A stretch of DNA of 64,000 bases from positions 248,001 to 312,000 of the forward strand of contig CAZIYT010000005.1 of NCBI GenBank assembly GCA_964543545.1, given 5' to 3'. Position 1 is the first letter of the stretch. The number at the start of each line of letters is the position of its first letter. This stretch comes from UBA4416 sp964543545 (lineage in GTDB: Bacteria; Bacteroidota; Bacteroidia; B-17B0; Aurantibacillaceae). Of this stretch, positions 53,172 to 61,932 are shown in pieces. Position numbers and translations under genes: made by a program. The notes beneath the pieces were generated by a model that saw nothing but the letters and a program-made list of their open reading frames with translations, did no database searches and was not told the DNA's origin.

Positions 53172-53672
53172 ATGAAACCGGTTTCCTTTCAAACACATAT
53201 CGACAAGCTGGACTACCTGAAAACCTTTTACCTTGAAATTCCGGCAAGTGTGGTGAAGAAGGTCGGCGGCTTCACTGCCAAAGCACGCCTGTTTTGTGAA
53301 GTGAATAAAACCGTCAGCTTCCAGTGTGGCCTGATGGCTTTGGGTGAAGGCAAGGCCTACATCAGCATTAGCAGCAAGCGCATGAAAGAAGCGGGCGCCA
53401 CATACGGTGACAGTGTCCATGTAACCCTGAGCGAAGACAAGAGCGAATACGGTACGGAAGTTCCGGAAGAGCTGGCAGAATTGTTCAGGCAGGACACCGA
53501 GGGCAAAAGGCGCTTCGATCTGCTGACGCCGGGGAAAAAACGCTACATCCTCAACTATGTGGCTAGTGTCAAAAATCCTCAGCTCCGTGCCGACAGGGCT
53601 TTTCTATTGATCGGTAATCTCAAAAAACTGCCTGAAGGCAAAGAGAGCTTCCGCGAAATGCTCGGAAAATAA
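53172..53672 (+). CDS. YdeI/OmpD-associated-family protein with DUF1905 domain
   Basis: 166 residues. The N-terminal half (about 1-95) fits DUF1905: LEIPASVVKKVGG, FQCGLMALGEGKAYISISSKRMKEAG. The C-terminal half fits the bacteriocin-protection YdeI/OmdA family: VPEELAELFRQDTEGKRRFDLLTPGKKRYILNYVASVKN. The biochemical role is not known. The gene follows the flavin reductase by 44 bases in the same direction. Confidence 0.85.
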   Translation: MKPVSFQTHIDKLDYLKTFYLEIPASVVKKVGGFTAKARLFCEVNKTVSFQCGLMALGEGKAYISISSKRMKEAGATYGDSVHVTLSEDKSEYGTEVPEELAELFRQDTEGKRRFDLLTPGKKRYILNYVASVKNPQLRADRAFLLIGNLKKLPEGKESFREMLGK

Positions 53673-53772
53673 GGAGCCTGATTTCCCGGTCTTTTCTTTT
53701 AAATAAATCATCGCCCTTTGTTATTCTTAAATGGCATAACTTTAGGATAGAATTATTTAAAACAGGAAAACT

Positions 53773-55227
53773 ATGAAAACACTTTACTTCACCTTATTGG
53801 CTTTGTTCGCCACCGCTATGATGCAGGCACAGGGCTATAATACAACCACCGTCATTTCCGGTCTGCAATACCCCGTGGCTTTCGATGTGGCTCCCGACGG
53901 GCGTTTCTTCGTTACGGAAAAAGGAGACGGCAGCGTCAGTACGGCCGGCCAAAAATCACGGATCCAGGTGTATTCGGCTACAGGAACCCTCACCGGAACC
54001 TTTTACAACCTGAGCGACTCCACCAATTCCGATGGGGAGCGCGGCGTGCTGGGCATTGCACTCGATCCTGCTTTTGCCACCAACCATTATGTGTATGTGT
54101 ATTACAACCACCGCCGCAGTGGTGATGAGCGCATCCGCCTGGTTCGTTTTACAGAGGCCGCAAATGTGGGAACAAATCCCCTCATTATTTTCGACCTCGA
54201 TGTGGCCGACAATATTCCGGGAAACCATGTGGGTGGAAACCTGCACTTCAGGCCCAGCGAACCGGGCAAGATCTATTTCACACTGGGCGATCTCGGTAAC
54301 AACCAAACCAATCCTACCGCCAATTTTGCGAACAAGCTCACGAATCCTTACGGTAAGATGCTTCGCATCAACAAAGACGGCTCAATCCCTACAGACAATC
54401 CCTTTTATGACAATGGCAATCCCCTCACCGGGAACTGCGACTGGATCTGGAGCTACGGGCACCGCAACCCTTTTGATTTTTGCTTTGGGCCCAACGATTC
54501 GCTGTACTGCTCGGAGAACGGCCTCAATACATGGGACGAGGTCAACGTGATCCGCAAAGGCGGGTTCTATGGCTGGGCAGAGTGCGAAGGTTATTATATG
54601 AACAGCTCTGCTACCGCTACCTGCAATGTGGCCGGAGCCATAGCGCCTATTGCCGACTGGGGCTCTCCGCTTCCTTCCGTAACAGGCATCCTTTACTATA
54701 GCGGCACGGCGGCTCCTTTGCGCAATCACTTACTGGTGGCAGATTATGTGGAAGGAAAGATCCATGATTGCGTCCTCAATAATTCGCCGCACTACAATGT
54801 GGTCACGGGCAAAACAGTGCTGGGTGATTTTTCTGCCGGCGGCCTGACCACACTCAGGCAAAGTGCCGACGAATGCATTTATGCCATGGAGGGCGGCTAT
54901 ACGACCAATGGCAAAATTTATAAAATCTGTGCATTGCCGATGAGCATCTCCGAATCATCTTCCTCTCCGGTTTCGATGAGCGTGTACCCGAATCCTGCGG
55001 GTTCTGCCCTTACCGTTGAAGTCACTACCGAAGAAGAGCAAAACATTCAATGGCAACTAAGCGATGTGTATGGAAAAATCATGATGACGGACCGGGCTGC
55101 TGCCAAAGCGGGGAAAACGCTGATACCGGTGGATTTACAGGGCCTTGCTCATGGGATTTATTTTGTACAATTACAAGATGCGCAAAATCATCAGCTACTC
55201 AGAACGGTGAAATTGCTTGTGGAATGA
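53773..55227 (+). CDS. T9SS-exported sugar dehydrogenase-like six-bladed propeller protein
   Basis: 484 residues. A signal peptide (MKTLYFTLLALFATAMMQAQ) is followed by a glucose/sorbosone dehydrogenase (PQQ-type) propeller at about 25-390: AFDVAPDGRFFVTEKGDG, GERGVLGIALDPAFATNHYVYVYY, GNHVGGNLHFRP, YGKMLRINKDGS and YGHRNPFDFCFGP, all hallmark motifs. A type A T9SS tail (about 400-484: MSVYPNPAGSALTVEV ... GIYFVQL) follows. It probably oxidises a sugar on the cell surface using PQQ. No pqq genes are in the window. Confidence 0.9.
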   Translation: MKTLYFTLLALFATAMMQAQGYNTTTVISGLQYPVAFDVAPDGRFFVTEKGDGSVSTAGQKSRIQVYSATGTLTGTFYNLSDSTNSDGERGVLGIALDPAFATNHYVYVYYNHRRSGDERIRLVRFTEAANVGTNPLIIFDLDVADNIPGNHVGGNLHFRPSEPGKIYFTLGDLGNNQTNPTANFANKLTNPYGKMLRINKDGSIPTDNPFYDNGNPLTGNCDWIWSYGHRNPFDFCFGPNDSLYCSENGLNTWDEVNVIRKGGFYGWAECEGYYMNSSATATCNVAGAIAPIADWGSPLPSVTGILYYSGTAAPLRNHLLVADYVEGKIHDCVLNNSPHYNVVTGKTVLGDFSAGGLTTLRQSADECIYAMEGGYTTNGKIYKICALPMSISESSSSPVSMSVYPNPAGSALTVEVTTEEEQNIQWQLSDVYGKIMMTDRAAAKAGKTLIPVDLQGLAHGIYFVQLQDAQNHQLLRTVKLLVE

Positions 55228-55231
55228 TGGT

Positions 55232-55254
55232 GTGGCTTCGAGAGCCTCAGCCAC
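55232..55254. repeat. REP-like hairpin, stem GTGGC, loop TTCGAGAGCCTCA
   Basis: GTGGC (55232-55236) pairs with GCCAC (55250-55254). It starts 5 bases after the stop of the sugar-dehydrogenase-like gene. Confidence 0.75.
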
Positions 55255-55330
55255 CGGGTAAATGTTCCGCTCAGCTGTTAGATAAATATTAATTTCATTA
55301 CCGTGTAAATATTTCGCTCAAAGCGGATTC

Positions 55331-55356
55331 GTTGACTGAGCGAAGTCGAAGGCAAT
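55331..55356. repeat. Degenerate REP-like hairpin, TGAGCGAAGTCGAA loop
   Basis: GTTGAC is followed by a loop of the second class in reverse orientation, but the right arm is GGCAAT, so the stem is imperfect. Confidence 0.5.
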
Positions 55357-55370
55357 GATAGACAAAACAA

Positions 55371-55402
55371 AAAAAGAGGATGATTCGCATCATCCTCTTT
55401 TT
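55371..55402. terminator. Bidirectional terminator between convergent genes
   Basis: A perfect 14-base stem (AAAAAGAGGATGAT 55371-55384 with its complement at 55389-55402) and a TCGC loop, with A and T runs outside. It serves both the sugar-dehydrogenase-like gene (+) and DPP III (-). Confidence 0.92.
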
Positions 55403-55419
55403 ATTAAGTCATGTTCAAA

Positions 55420-57513
55420 TTAGTTTTCTACCGGAAGGTAGCTATAGTTTTTGCTGTATTCCAGCATTTGTTTCATGAAATCAGTAGGGTACTCCACTTT
55501 CACATCGGTGATCTTTCCTTCTTTCATCACAGGAACCAGCTTAGGCTGAATGAAGCCCTGGTAAGGCGCCATACCCAGTTTTTTATAGCGCTCCAGCACT
55601 TCCTTGTGTAAGGCAGGATCAACTTTTACACCGTAGTTTTCAATCAGGTCGCGGCCGGCTTTGTAGTCGCCTTGTGATTTGATGCGTTGGATTTCTTTCA
55701 GCAGATCACCGAACAGGACACGCAGCTTCAGGTAATCATTCACCACAAAATAGGTTTTGCCCTTCTCCACTTTTTTCTCGATCACATTCTGTGCTTTGCC
55801 TTTTTCATACACCCAGGCTGCCACCATCTGGCGGTTACGCATGTGCGCTTCCTCGATGTTATCACCCAATTTCAAACGGGATAACTGTACCATCAGGCCT
55901 TTGGTGATGTACTCGTCATAAGAGGCCTTGCCGTAATCGAGGGAAGGCATCACGCCTAAATCCACGAGCTTCTGATCCATTAAATAGTACAGGGCTACCA
56001 GGTCGGCTCTTCCTTCTTCCAAAGCAGACGCATAATTTTTCAGCGTTTCGTGCGGTTGCCCAACGCCGTCTTCGATCTGGCCGCTGGCGTGACCAATCAC
56101 CTCGTGCATATCGGTGTGCAGCTTATCGGCTAAGCCGGCATAAGCCAGTACATTTTTCTTAATCGCATCGTTGTAGTAAAACTCATTCACCACGCTGCCA
56201 CCGGCTGCCTGATCATAGGCTTCCACGATATTTCCCAGGTTCACGGATTTGGAACCGTGTGTTTCCCTGATCCATTCGTTGTTCGGCAGGTTGATCCCGA
56301 TCGGTGTGCTTGGCGCCGCATCACCGCTTTCCATCACGGCGTTGATTACTTTGGCGGAGATTCCTTTGACGTTTTTCTTTTTGTGCTCAGGAAGCAAGGT
56401 TGAGTTATCTTCGAACCACTGGGCGTTGGCGCCAATCGTAGCAATACGTTTCGACGCTTCGAAGTCTTTCACGGAAACCACCGATTCAAAAGAACCTTTT
56501 TTTCCCAAAGGATCTTCGTACACCTCGATGAAGCCATTCACCACGTCGATGGCACTGTTCGAGTCTTTTACCCAGGCAATGTTATACTCATCAAAATCTT
56601 TTAAAGAACCTGATTTATAAAATACCACCAGCTTTTGCAGGGCTTCTTTTTGTTCGGCATTTTCGGCCACAGCCACCGCTTTTTCCAACCAGTAAACGAT
56701 TTTCTCGATGGCTTGCGTGTACATGCCGCCGACTTTCCAGGTTTTCTCTACCAGTACGCCGTTTTCCTTTACCAGCTTGCTATTCAGACCGAGCATCACA
56801 GGCGTTTTGCTGCTTTTATCCGTCATTTTTTCATAGAAAGCAATGGCCTCTTCCTGGTTTACTCCTTCGTAGAAGTTAACCGCGGAGTTTGTTACCAGGT
56901 CTTTGCTTGGATCGAGGTTCACTTTTTTCGCAGCGATCTTCGGATCAAAGATAATAGGTGTCAGGCGCGCGATAAAGTTCTTTTTAGCTTCGCCTTCTTT
57001 TACCGGCAATAATTTTATATCCACGGCATTGACCAGCTCAGCAAAATAAGCTTCTGAAAATTCAGGCAGGATCTTATCGCTGCTGTAGTGATGGTGGATG
57101 CCGCGGGCGAACCAAACGCGCTTGGCATACACCAGGAACTTTTTATAGTTTGCCGCGTTCACATCGCCCTTGTAGCTGTTTACAATGGCATCAATGGTTT
57201 TACGGATCGTCAGGTTGTATTTATAATTCTGATCCCAGGCAATGTCGCGGCCACACAAAGCAGCTTCCGACAGGTAATACAGCAATTCTTTTTGCTGCAG
57301 GCTCAGCTGGTCGAAGCCCGGAATTTCGTAGCGCAGGATGCGCAGGTCGGCGAACTGTTCGCTGACATAATCAAATGCTTTACTTTTATCAGCCATAGCC
57401 GGATTTTTTTTAACACTGTTTTTTGCGGCATCGGAGCCGGTCTGGGCAGAGCCCGCGGTGCTCAGTGCAAGCATCGCTGTAAGTGGAAGAATAAAAAGTT
57501 TTGTTGAATCCAT
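55420..57513 (-). CDS. Dipeptidyl peptidase III (M49), exported
   Basis: 697 residues with a signal peptide (LFILPLTAMLALSTAGSA). The M49 zinc motif is HEVIGHASGQ (HExxGH, the pentapeptide-plus-one form of M49) with the second motif EEGRADLVALYY (EExxAD). It removes dipeptides from the N-termini of oligopeptides, here probably in the periplasm. The length and the Gly in HExxGH fit other Bacteroidota DPP III enzymes. It is monocistronic with a shared terminator downstream. Start ATG 57513. Confidence 0.9.
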   Translation of the reverse strand: MDSTKLFILPLTAMLALSTAGSAQTGSDAAKNSVKKNPAMADKSKAFDYVSEQFADLRILRYEIPGFDQLSLQQKELLYYLSEAALCGRDIAWDQNYKYNLTIRKTIDAIVNSYKGDVNAANYKKFLVYAKRVWFARGIHHHYSSDKILPEFSEAYFAELVNAVDIKLLPVKEGEAKKNFIARLTPIIFDPKIAAKKVNLDPSKDLVTNSAVNFYEGVNQEEAIAFYEKMTDKSSKTPVMLGLNSKLVKENGVLVEKTWKVGGMYTQAIEKIVYWLEKAVAVAENAEQKEALQKLVVFYKSGSLKDFDEYNIAWVKDSNSAIDVVNGFIEVYEDPLGKKGSFESVVSVKDFEASKRIATIGANAQWFEDNSTLLPEHKKKNVKGISAKVINAVMESGDAAPSTPIGINLPNNEWIRETHGSKSVNLGNIVEAYDQAAGGSVVNEFYYNDAIKKNVLAYAGLADKLHTDMHEVIGHASGQIEDGVGQPHETLKNYASALEEGRADLVALYYLMDQKLVDLGVMPSLDYGKASYDEYITKGLMVQLSRLKLGDNIEEAHMRNRQMVAAWVYEKGKAQNVIEKKVEKGKTYFVVNDYLKLRVLFGDLLKEIQRIKSQGDYKAGRDLIENYGVKVDPALHKEVLERYKKLGMAPYQGFIQPKLVPVMKEGKITDVKVEYPTDFMKQMLEYSKNYSYLPVEN

Positions 57514-57646
57514 GTGTTTATTTTAGTTGTACAAGAATAGTATTTTTAAACCTGTTTTCCAAGGTATTTCTACGTGCCTTCCATTGAAAAAATCCCTTGC
57601 AGGCCTGCATAAACCCAAAAATAAAATACATCTTTACTAAAAAAAC

Positions 57647-58003
57647 ATGCTGACAGAAATCCATCCGAAATTACCGATGCGCGATAAAGCCCTTACCAGG
57701 AACTATTACATCAACACCCTCGGCTTCCGGGAATTTGGAAGCGCTGATTTTGAAGGATACCTGATGGTAGAGAAAGACCATATTCAGATTCATTTCTTTG
57801 AGTTTAATGAGCTTGATCCTACCGAAAATGATGGGCAGGTATACATCAGAACGGATAACATCGAAGCCTTGTACCAATGGATGATAGATAAACACGTCCG
57901 CATTCACCCCGCAGGCCATTTGCAAACAAAGCCCTGGGGCCAAAAGGAGTTTTCGCTGCTCGACCCGGACAATAATTTACTGACGTTCGGACAAAGCCGT
58001 TAG
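57647..58003 (+). CDS. VOC-superfamily (glyoxalase/bleomycin-resistance-like) protein
   Basis: 118 residues. Two beta-alpha-beta modules: LPMRDKALTRNYYINTLGFREFG at the start, then IHFFEFN and WGQKEFSLLDPDNNLLTFGQ at the end, with His and Glu in metal-ligand positions. It resembles bleomycin-binding proteins, but resistance cannot be assumed; many VOC proteins of this size are dioxygenases, isomerases or unknown. It is a single gene divergent from DPP III. Confidence 0.85.
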   Translation: MLTEIHPKLPMRDKALTRNYYINTLGFREFGSADFEGYLMVEKDHIQIHFFEFNELDPTENDGQVYIRTDNIEALYQWMIDKHVRIHPAGHLQTKPWGQKEFSLLDPDNNLLTFGQSR

Positions 58004-58047
58004 GCACTCGAAAAAACAAGCGCAGCTAAATTTATCATTATCTTCAT

Positions 58048-58055
58048 TATATTTG
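58048..58055 (+). promoter_or_regulatory. -7 box TATATTTG six bases from a start codon
   Basis: The box ends 6 bases before ATG 58062, so the message of the secreted unknown gene is probably leaderless. Confidence 0.5.
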
Positions 58056-58061
58056 TTTGTA

Positions 58062-59555
58062 ATGAGTAAAAGACTTGTTATTACAACGCTACTCCTCGCT
58101 TTTGCGATTCCTGTATTTAGCCAGGTTGTACAGCGGGCCCTGCTTCGTGCCGGTTCCTGTTTTTATAAGCACAGCATCTACGTCTATGGCTTCGAGCAAC
58201 GCAAAGAGCAATTGCTGTTCCGGTGTTTTTCTTACAACAGCAGCCTGGCCCCGAAAGACAGCTCGGAATTCGATCTCGGCAAACATACAGAGAATCAGTA
58301 CCTCGATATCAGCCTCGATACCATGCACGATGTCCTCAACTTTTATTTCCAACCGGCCGATCAGAAAAACAGGGTATCCTTGTGCCGGCTCGACAGCACG
58401 CTTAAAATCCTTTGTACTGCGACTGATTATGATGCCAACCACATCAACTCGATGACAGCCTTTGAGGATGAGAGCTACCGCTACAAGCAAAGCCTGTATG
58501 TGATTTCCACTGCCGAAGACAGTACGGGCAAACAGTTCTACCTGTCGCGCTACGAGCTGAAAGCCATGGACAAGCCTTTTGAATACACGTCCAATTGGCA
58601 ATATGCTTTTGAGCGGAAACATATTCAGCGGGCCAGTGTGATGGCTGCCGATTCGGTGCAGGTCGTTCTCTACGCACATGTTACCGAAGGCCTGAAAAAA
58701 GGACAATGGATCCTGCGTGTGAATGCCAAAAGCGGCACACTGATCAAGGGCACGAAGCTTAATCCCAAAGGCGACGAGCGGCACTACCTCTACTCCAAAG
58801 CGCTATACAACACCACAGACCGGAGCCTTGATATTGCCGGCAGCATTTATCCTTCTGCGATGATTGATTTCAAAAAAGCTACGGCAGATTTTAAAACGCT
58901 TTCTGCCACGCACCAGCTGTTTGTACTCCATATCGACAGCCTCGGCGAAGTGACTTCCCGTTTTGAAAAGACGCTTCCATTACCGGCTGCCATCGCAAAA
59001 CCGGGAACAGCCGCCACTCCCCTGCATTTCAGGATCAGGGAGCTCTGCAGGCAAAATGATAAGGGCTTTATGATATGGGCTGACCTCTATGAGCAAAAAC
59101 AAGCCAATGTAATGTCCTATTACAGCTCCTGGCAGCTGAAGCTGGTACCCGCCGAAGAAGGCTACAGCATCAGCACATCAACAGTGTATGCCTTGCCTAA
59201 GCTCGTTCCCGACCTGATCGGCACAACGCCCGGCAATAGCTATGGCAAGATCTACCTGAATTCCATTTCCGATTATGATAAATTTGAGTATGCGGCTCCG
59301 TCGAATCCTGTTCTGCTCCACAGCAGCCTGGATGCGGGCAACAACCCGGTCCTGGTGCTTAGAAAAGTAAACATCCTGAGCGGGCAGAAGAGTTACCTAG
59401 AAGTGCTCACCGGCAAGAAGGGTGCGGAAGTCAAAGCCTTATTCAACAGCGTGAAACACCAGGCTTCCGATGTATATATTTCCGGCACTACATCCATCAG
59501 TTTTCTCAGCGATCCCGGAAATACAGGCTATACTTTAAAAATAACTGCGCTCTGA
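58062..59555 (+). CDS. Secreted protein of unknown function
   Basis: 497 residues from ATG 58062; the in-frame TTG at 58053 lies in the promoter box. A signal peptide (LVITTLLLAFAIPVFS) is followed by beta-rich sequence with many aromatic and Asp residues, perhaps a propeller or sandwich, and no recognised motif. It has no T9SS tail and no lipobox, so it is probably periplasmic. The C-terminus (FLSDPGNTGYTLKITAL) is unremarkable. It is followed after 90 bases by another secreted protein gene. Confidence 0.75.
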   Translation: MSKRLVITTLLLAFAIPVFSQVVQRALLRAGSCFYKHSIYVYGFEQRKEQLLFRCFSYNSSLAPKDSSEFDLGKHTENQYLDISLDTMHDVLNFYFQPADQKNRVSLCRLDSTLKILCTATDYDANHINSMTAFEDESYRYKQSLYVISTAEDSTGKQFYLSRYELKAMDKPFEYTSNWQYAFERKHIQRASVMAADSVQVVLYAHVTEGLKKGQWILRVNAKSGTLIKGTKLNPKGDERHYLYSKALYNTTDRSLDIAGSIYPSAMIDFKKATADFKTLSATHQLFVLHIDSLGEVTSRFEKTLPLPAAIAKPGTAATPLHFRIRELCRQNDKGFMIWADLYEQKQANVMSYYSSWQLKLVPAEEGYSISTSTVYALPKLVPDLIGTTPGNSYGKIYLNSISDYDKFEYAAPSNPVLLHSSLDAGNNPVLVLRKVNILSGQKSYLEVLTGKKGAEVKALFNSVKHQASDVYISGTTSISFLSDPGNTGYTLKITAL

Positions 59556-59645
59556 GAGCTTTGTGACTGATGTAAGCGGGGAAATCAGTCAGGGCTTGCC
59601 GGCTTGCCATTATTTTAATACCTTAATCAAACCAAGCTAAGCACT

Positions 59646-61304
59646 ATGAAAAGAATAATATTTCTTTCCGCCTTCAGCCTTTTGGGCTTCCTGTGCTTCC
59701 CACAAAGCAGCAGCCTCAAAAGGGACAAAGATCCTGTGATCATTTCCGGGGCCAGCCTGCCCGATTTTTCCACATCAGGTCCTGCTGAAATTGTAGGCTT
59801 CAAGTATGTGAACGGCAGCTGGACTCAAATTCCCGTGCAAGCCGATGAACGGGCCTTGTTGGATATTGTAACGCCCTACGGGCCTCTGGCGGGAACAGGC
59901 GCAGGCTACCTGCCTCCTGGACCATCGGCCTCCAATCCTAAACTGTATTTCTATTGCGATGCTGCTACGCATGTAGGAGCCGATCCGGTAACTACCTTTG
60001 ACAGCGATGATGAGCTGAGCTTTATGGTGAAGGATGCGGGCGGGAAATTTAACGGAACAAGCTATCCCGCAGGTGTTGTGAGCAATGTATGCTACCAGGT
60101 GATGATCAGGGACACCATGCTCCGCGACACGGGCTATGTGTATTTGTTTCAAACCAACGGAGCCCTGCAGCCGAATGCCGGCATCAATTATATCAACTAT
60201 ACCTCGAACCTGCCCGGCAGCAGCGGCTTTCCAGCTAACAACAATATGACCAATGCCGAGAGCACCACGATTAGTACGGCTTCTTATGCCTGGCATTTTA
60301 TGAGCGAATGGGTCAGCGATGAATTGAAGATCATGGCAGGCAACGGTGCAGACATCCTGGACAGGCACAAAGCTTTTTTCGCCAATGGCGCTGCAGGTTG
60401 CGGAAGGCATGAAGAATTATTTTCGTCGGGAGAAAATGCATTCATTGTTTGCAAAACAGGTCCTGTGCGGGTCATCCGCTCCTATATGGGTGCTCAAAGC
60501 GGACCATTGACCCAGCGCACGCATTTCTTTTATGAAAGCCGCCACGACATTATCACCAACCTGCGTGTGCATTATATTCCCAGCATTTATGACGCTTTTG
60601 ATTATAACCCTAATGCTGCCGGCATGACCTATCGCAATAGCTTCAATACAGCAGGCCTTAGCGTTGACGGCAATGCTGATGTTGTAGCTGCCGGAAATCC
60701 TGCCTGGGAGCAGCTCAGCGGAAACCCCGGTACACTATCCATCCTCAACCGCGTGGCAACAACGCTGGGAGCCGGCACTGCCACCTTTACCGGCTATTAC
60801 GATGATAACAGCGCGGCTCCTGCAAGTAATTGTACAGGGACACAGGGTGCCTGGGGCACTTCGGGCGTAGGCGCTTTGTTTGCCAATAACATTTGTACAG
60901 ATTGCTATAGCTCTTCCTATTTTCATTCGCTGGAAACGCGAAAAACACTTTACACGGATGCCCCAAATCTATCGTACAGCACCACCGCTCAGTACAGCCA
61001 GCAACTGGACAAGCCCCTGGAACAGGTCATTGTACGGCACCAGCTGAACACGGGCTTTTCTGAGCAGGAGATTTTGGAAGACATCACACTGTTCCCCAAT
61101 CCATCGGATGGAGCTATCAGCATCCGCGGGATAAATGGAAAGAGCGCCCGGATCACGATCTATAATTGCTATGGACAATTGGTTCAATGCATCGAAAACG
61201 CTCATGAAACGAAGGAATTTTTCATCCGGGAGCAAGGGGTTTATGAGATCGTGATCTCGACGGAAAAGGGCAGCAGGGCTCAGAAGATTGTCATAATCAG
61301 GTAA
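59646..61304 (+). CDS. Secreted protein with T9SS type A sorting domain, function unknown
   Basis: 552 residues. A signal peptide (IIFLSAFSLLGFLCFPQSS) leads into about 450 residues of beta-rich sequence with IIVxxGASLPDF-like and TTFDSDDELSFMVKDAG segments, conserved-looking Trp/Cys residues and several Gly-Asn rich turns. No enzymatic motif is recognised. The C-terminal domain (about 478-552: DITLFPNPSDGAISIRGING ... GVYEIVIS) is a T9SS type A tail. It is probably a surface protein. Confidence 0.82.
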   Translation: MKRIIFLSAFSLLGFLCFPQSSSLKRDKDPVIISGASLPDFSTSGPAEIVGFKYVNGSWTQIPVQADERALLDIVTPYGPLAGTGAGYLPPGPSASNPKLYFYCDAATHVGADPVTTFDSDDELSFMVKDAGGKFNGTSYPAGVVSNVCYQVMIRDTMLRDTGYVYLFQTNGALQPNAGINYINYTSNLPGSSGFPANNNMTNAESTTISTASYAWHFMSEWVSDELKIMAGNGADILDRHKAFFANGAAGCGRHEELFSSGENAFIVCKTGPVRVIRSYMGAQSGPLTQRTHFFYESRHDIITNLRVHYIPSIYDAFDYNPNAAGMTYRNSFNTAGLSVDGNADVVAAGNPAWEQLSGNPGTLSILNRVATTLGAGTATFTGYYDDNSAAPASNCTGTQGAWGTSGVGALFANNICTDCYSSSYFHSLETRKTLYTDAPNLSYSTTAQYSQQLDKPLEQVIVRHQLNTGFSEQEILEDITLFPNPSDGAISIRGINGKSARITIYNCYGQLVQCIENAHETKEFFIREQGVYEIVISTEKGSRAQKIVIIR

Positions 61305-61389
61305 GCGGTTAACACCCGGTTCACTCAAATTTAAATTGCATTTAGCGTTTAAAAGCTTATTTTAGTGTCACCTAAAAAACAATTATATT

Positions 61390-61767
61390 ATGAAAACATC
61401 TTTCAAAACAACGTTAGCCGTGATGGCTTTTACATTCATTTCAGGTGTTGCTTCCGCGCAATACAGCATGGACAGCGACGGAAAAACGCTTCGCAATTCC
61501 AGCAACAGCTCGGTAGCCAAAATCGACAGCGATGGCAAGACCATCCGTAACTCCAGCAACAGCTCGGTAGGACATGTTGACAGCGACGGAAAAACGATCC
61601 GCAACTCCAGTAATTCAGCGGTGCTGAAAGTAGATGGCAACGACATCCGCAATTCCAGCAACAGCACCATCGCTAAAATGAGCGATGTAACCAGCGCTAT
61701 CAAAGGCGCCAAGCCGGAAGCCGTTTACGTGGCTTTATGGTGGTTTATCGTGAAAGGAAACAAATAA
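61390..61767 (+). CDS. Small secreted tandem-repeat protein, beta-flower-like
   Basis: 125 residues: a signal peptide (MKTSFKTTLAVMAFTFISGVASA) and four tandem repeats of about 16-17 residues with the consensus DSDGKTIRNSSNSSVxKI (about residues 27-92), then a short hydrophobic C-terminal segment (AVYVALWWFIVKG). It resembles small Bacteroidota proteins annotated as 5-fold beta-flower proteins, a recollection I could not check. The last repeat is shortened (VDGNDIRNSSNSTI). A strong terminator follows. Confidence 0.75.
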   Translation: MKTSFKTTLAVMAFTFISGVASAQYSMDSDGKTLRNSSNSSVAKIDSDGKTIRNSSNSSVGHVDSDGKTIRNSSNSAVLKVDGNDIRNSSNSTIAKMSDVTSAIKGAKPEAVYVALWWFIVKGNK

Positions 61768-61785
61768 AAGAGATCTCCTGATTGT

Positions 61786-61820
61786 AAAGGCCGTCACGAC
61801 AAGTCGTGGCGGCTTTTTTT
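61786..61820 (+). terminator. Terminator built on the TCACGAC palindrome
   Basis: The stem of about 14 bases (61786-61800 with 61803-61817, containing CACGAC-AA-GTCGTG and one bulge) is followed by seven or more T residues. The dispersed palindrome at 61794-61809 forms its apical part. Confidence 0.8.
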
Positions 61821-61828
61821 GCTTTGAG

Positions 61829-61844
61829 CCATGACAGATCGTGA
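61829..61844. repeat. Degenerate TCACGAC-type palindrome
   Basis: CCATGACAGATCGTGA is a variant of the dispersed palindrome, 20 bases after the copy inside the terminator. Confidence 0.5.
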
Positions 61845-61858
61845 TCAGTCAATGGGCC

Positions 61859-61883
61859 GTTGACTTCGGGAGCCTCAGTCAAC
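61859..61883. repeat. REP-like hairpin, stem GTTGAC, loop TTCGGGAGCCTCA
   Basis: GTTGAC/GTCAAC closes a loop differing by one base from the constant loop. It is followed at once by the nested hairpin 61888-61924, the same two-part arrangement as at 34737-34790. Confidence 0.75.
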
Positions 61884-61887
61884 GAAT

Positions 61888-61924
61888 GGTGGCTGATCAC
61901 GACGTATCGTGACTCGAAGCCACC
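61888..61924. repeat. Nested REP-like hairpin, stem GGTGGCT, inner TCACGAC palindrome
   Basis: GGTGGCT (61888-61894) pairs with AGCCACC (61918-61924). The loop holds TCACGAC-GT-ATCGTGA (61897-61912). It ends 8 bases before the oxyR stop codon. Confidence 0.75.
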
Positions 61925-61932
61925 TTAGTGTA

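Noticed and set aside
57647..58003. Bleomycin resistance gene
   Set aside because: The VOC fold alone does not support a resistance function, and there is no mobile or resistance context.
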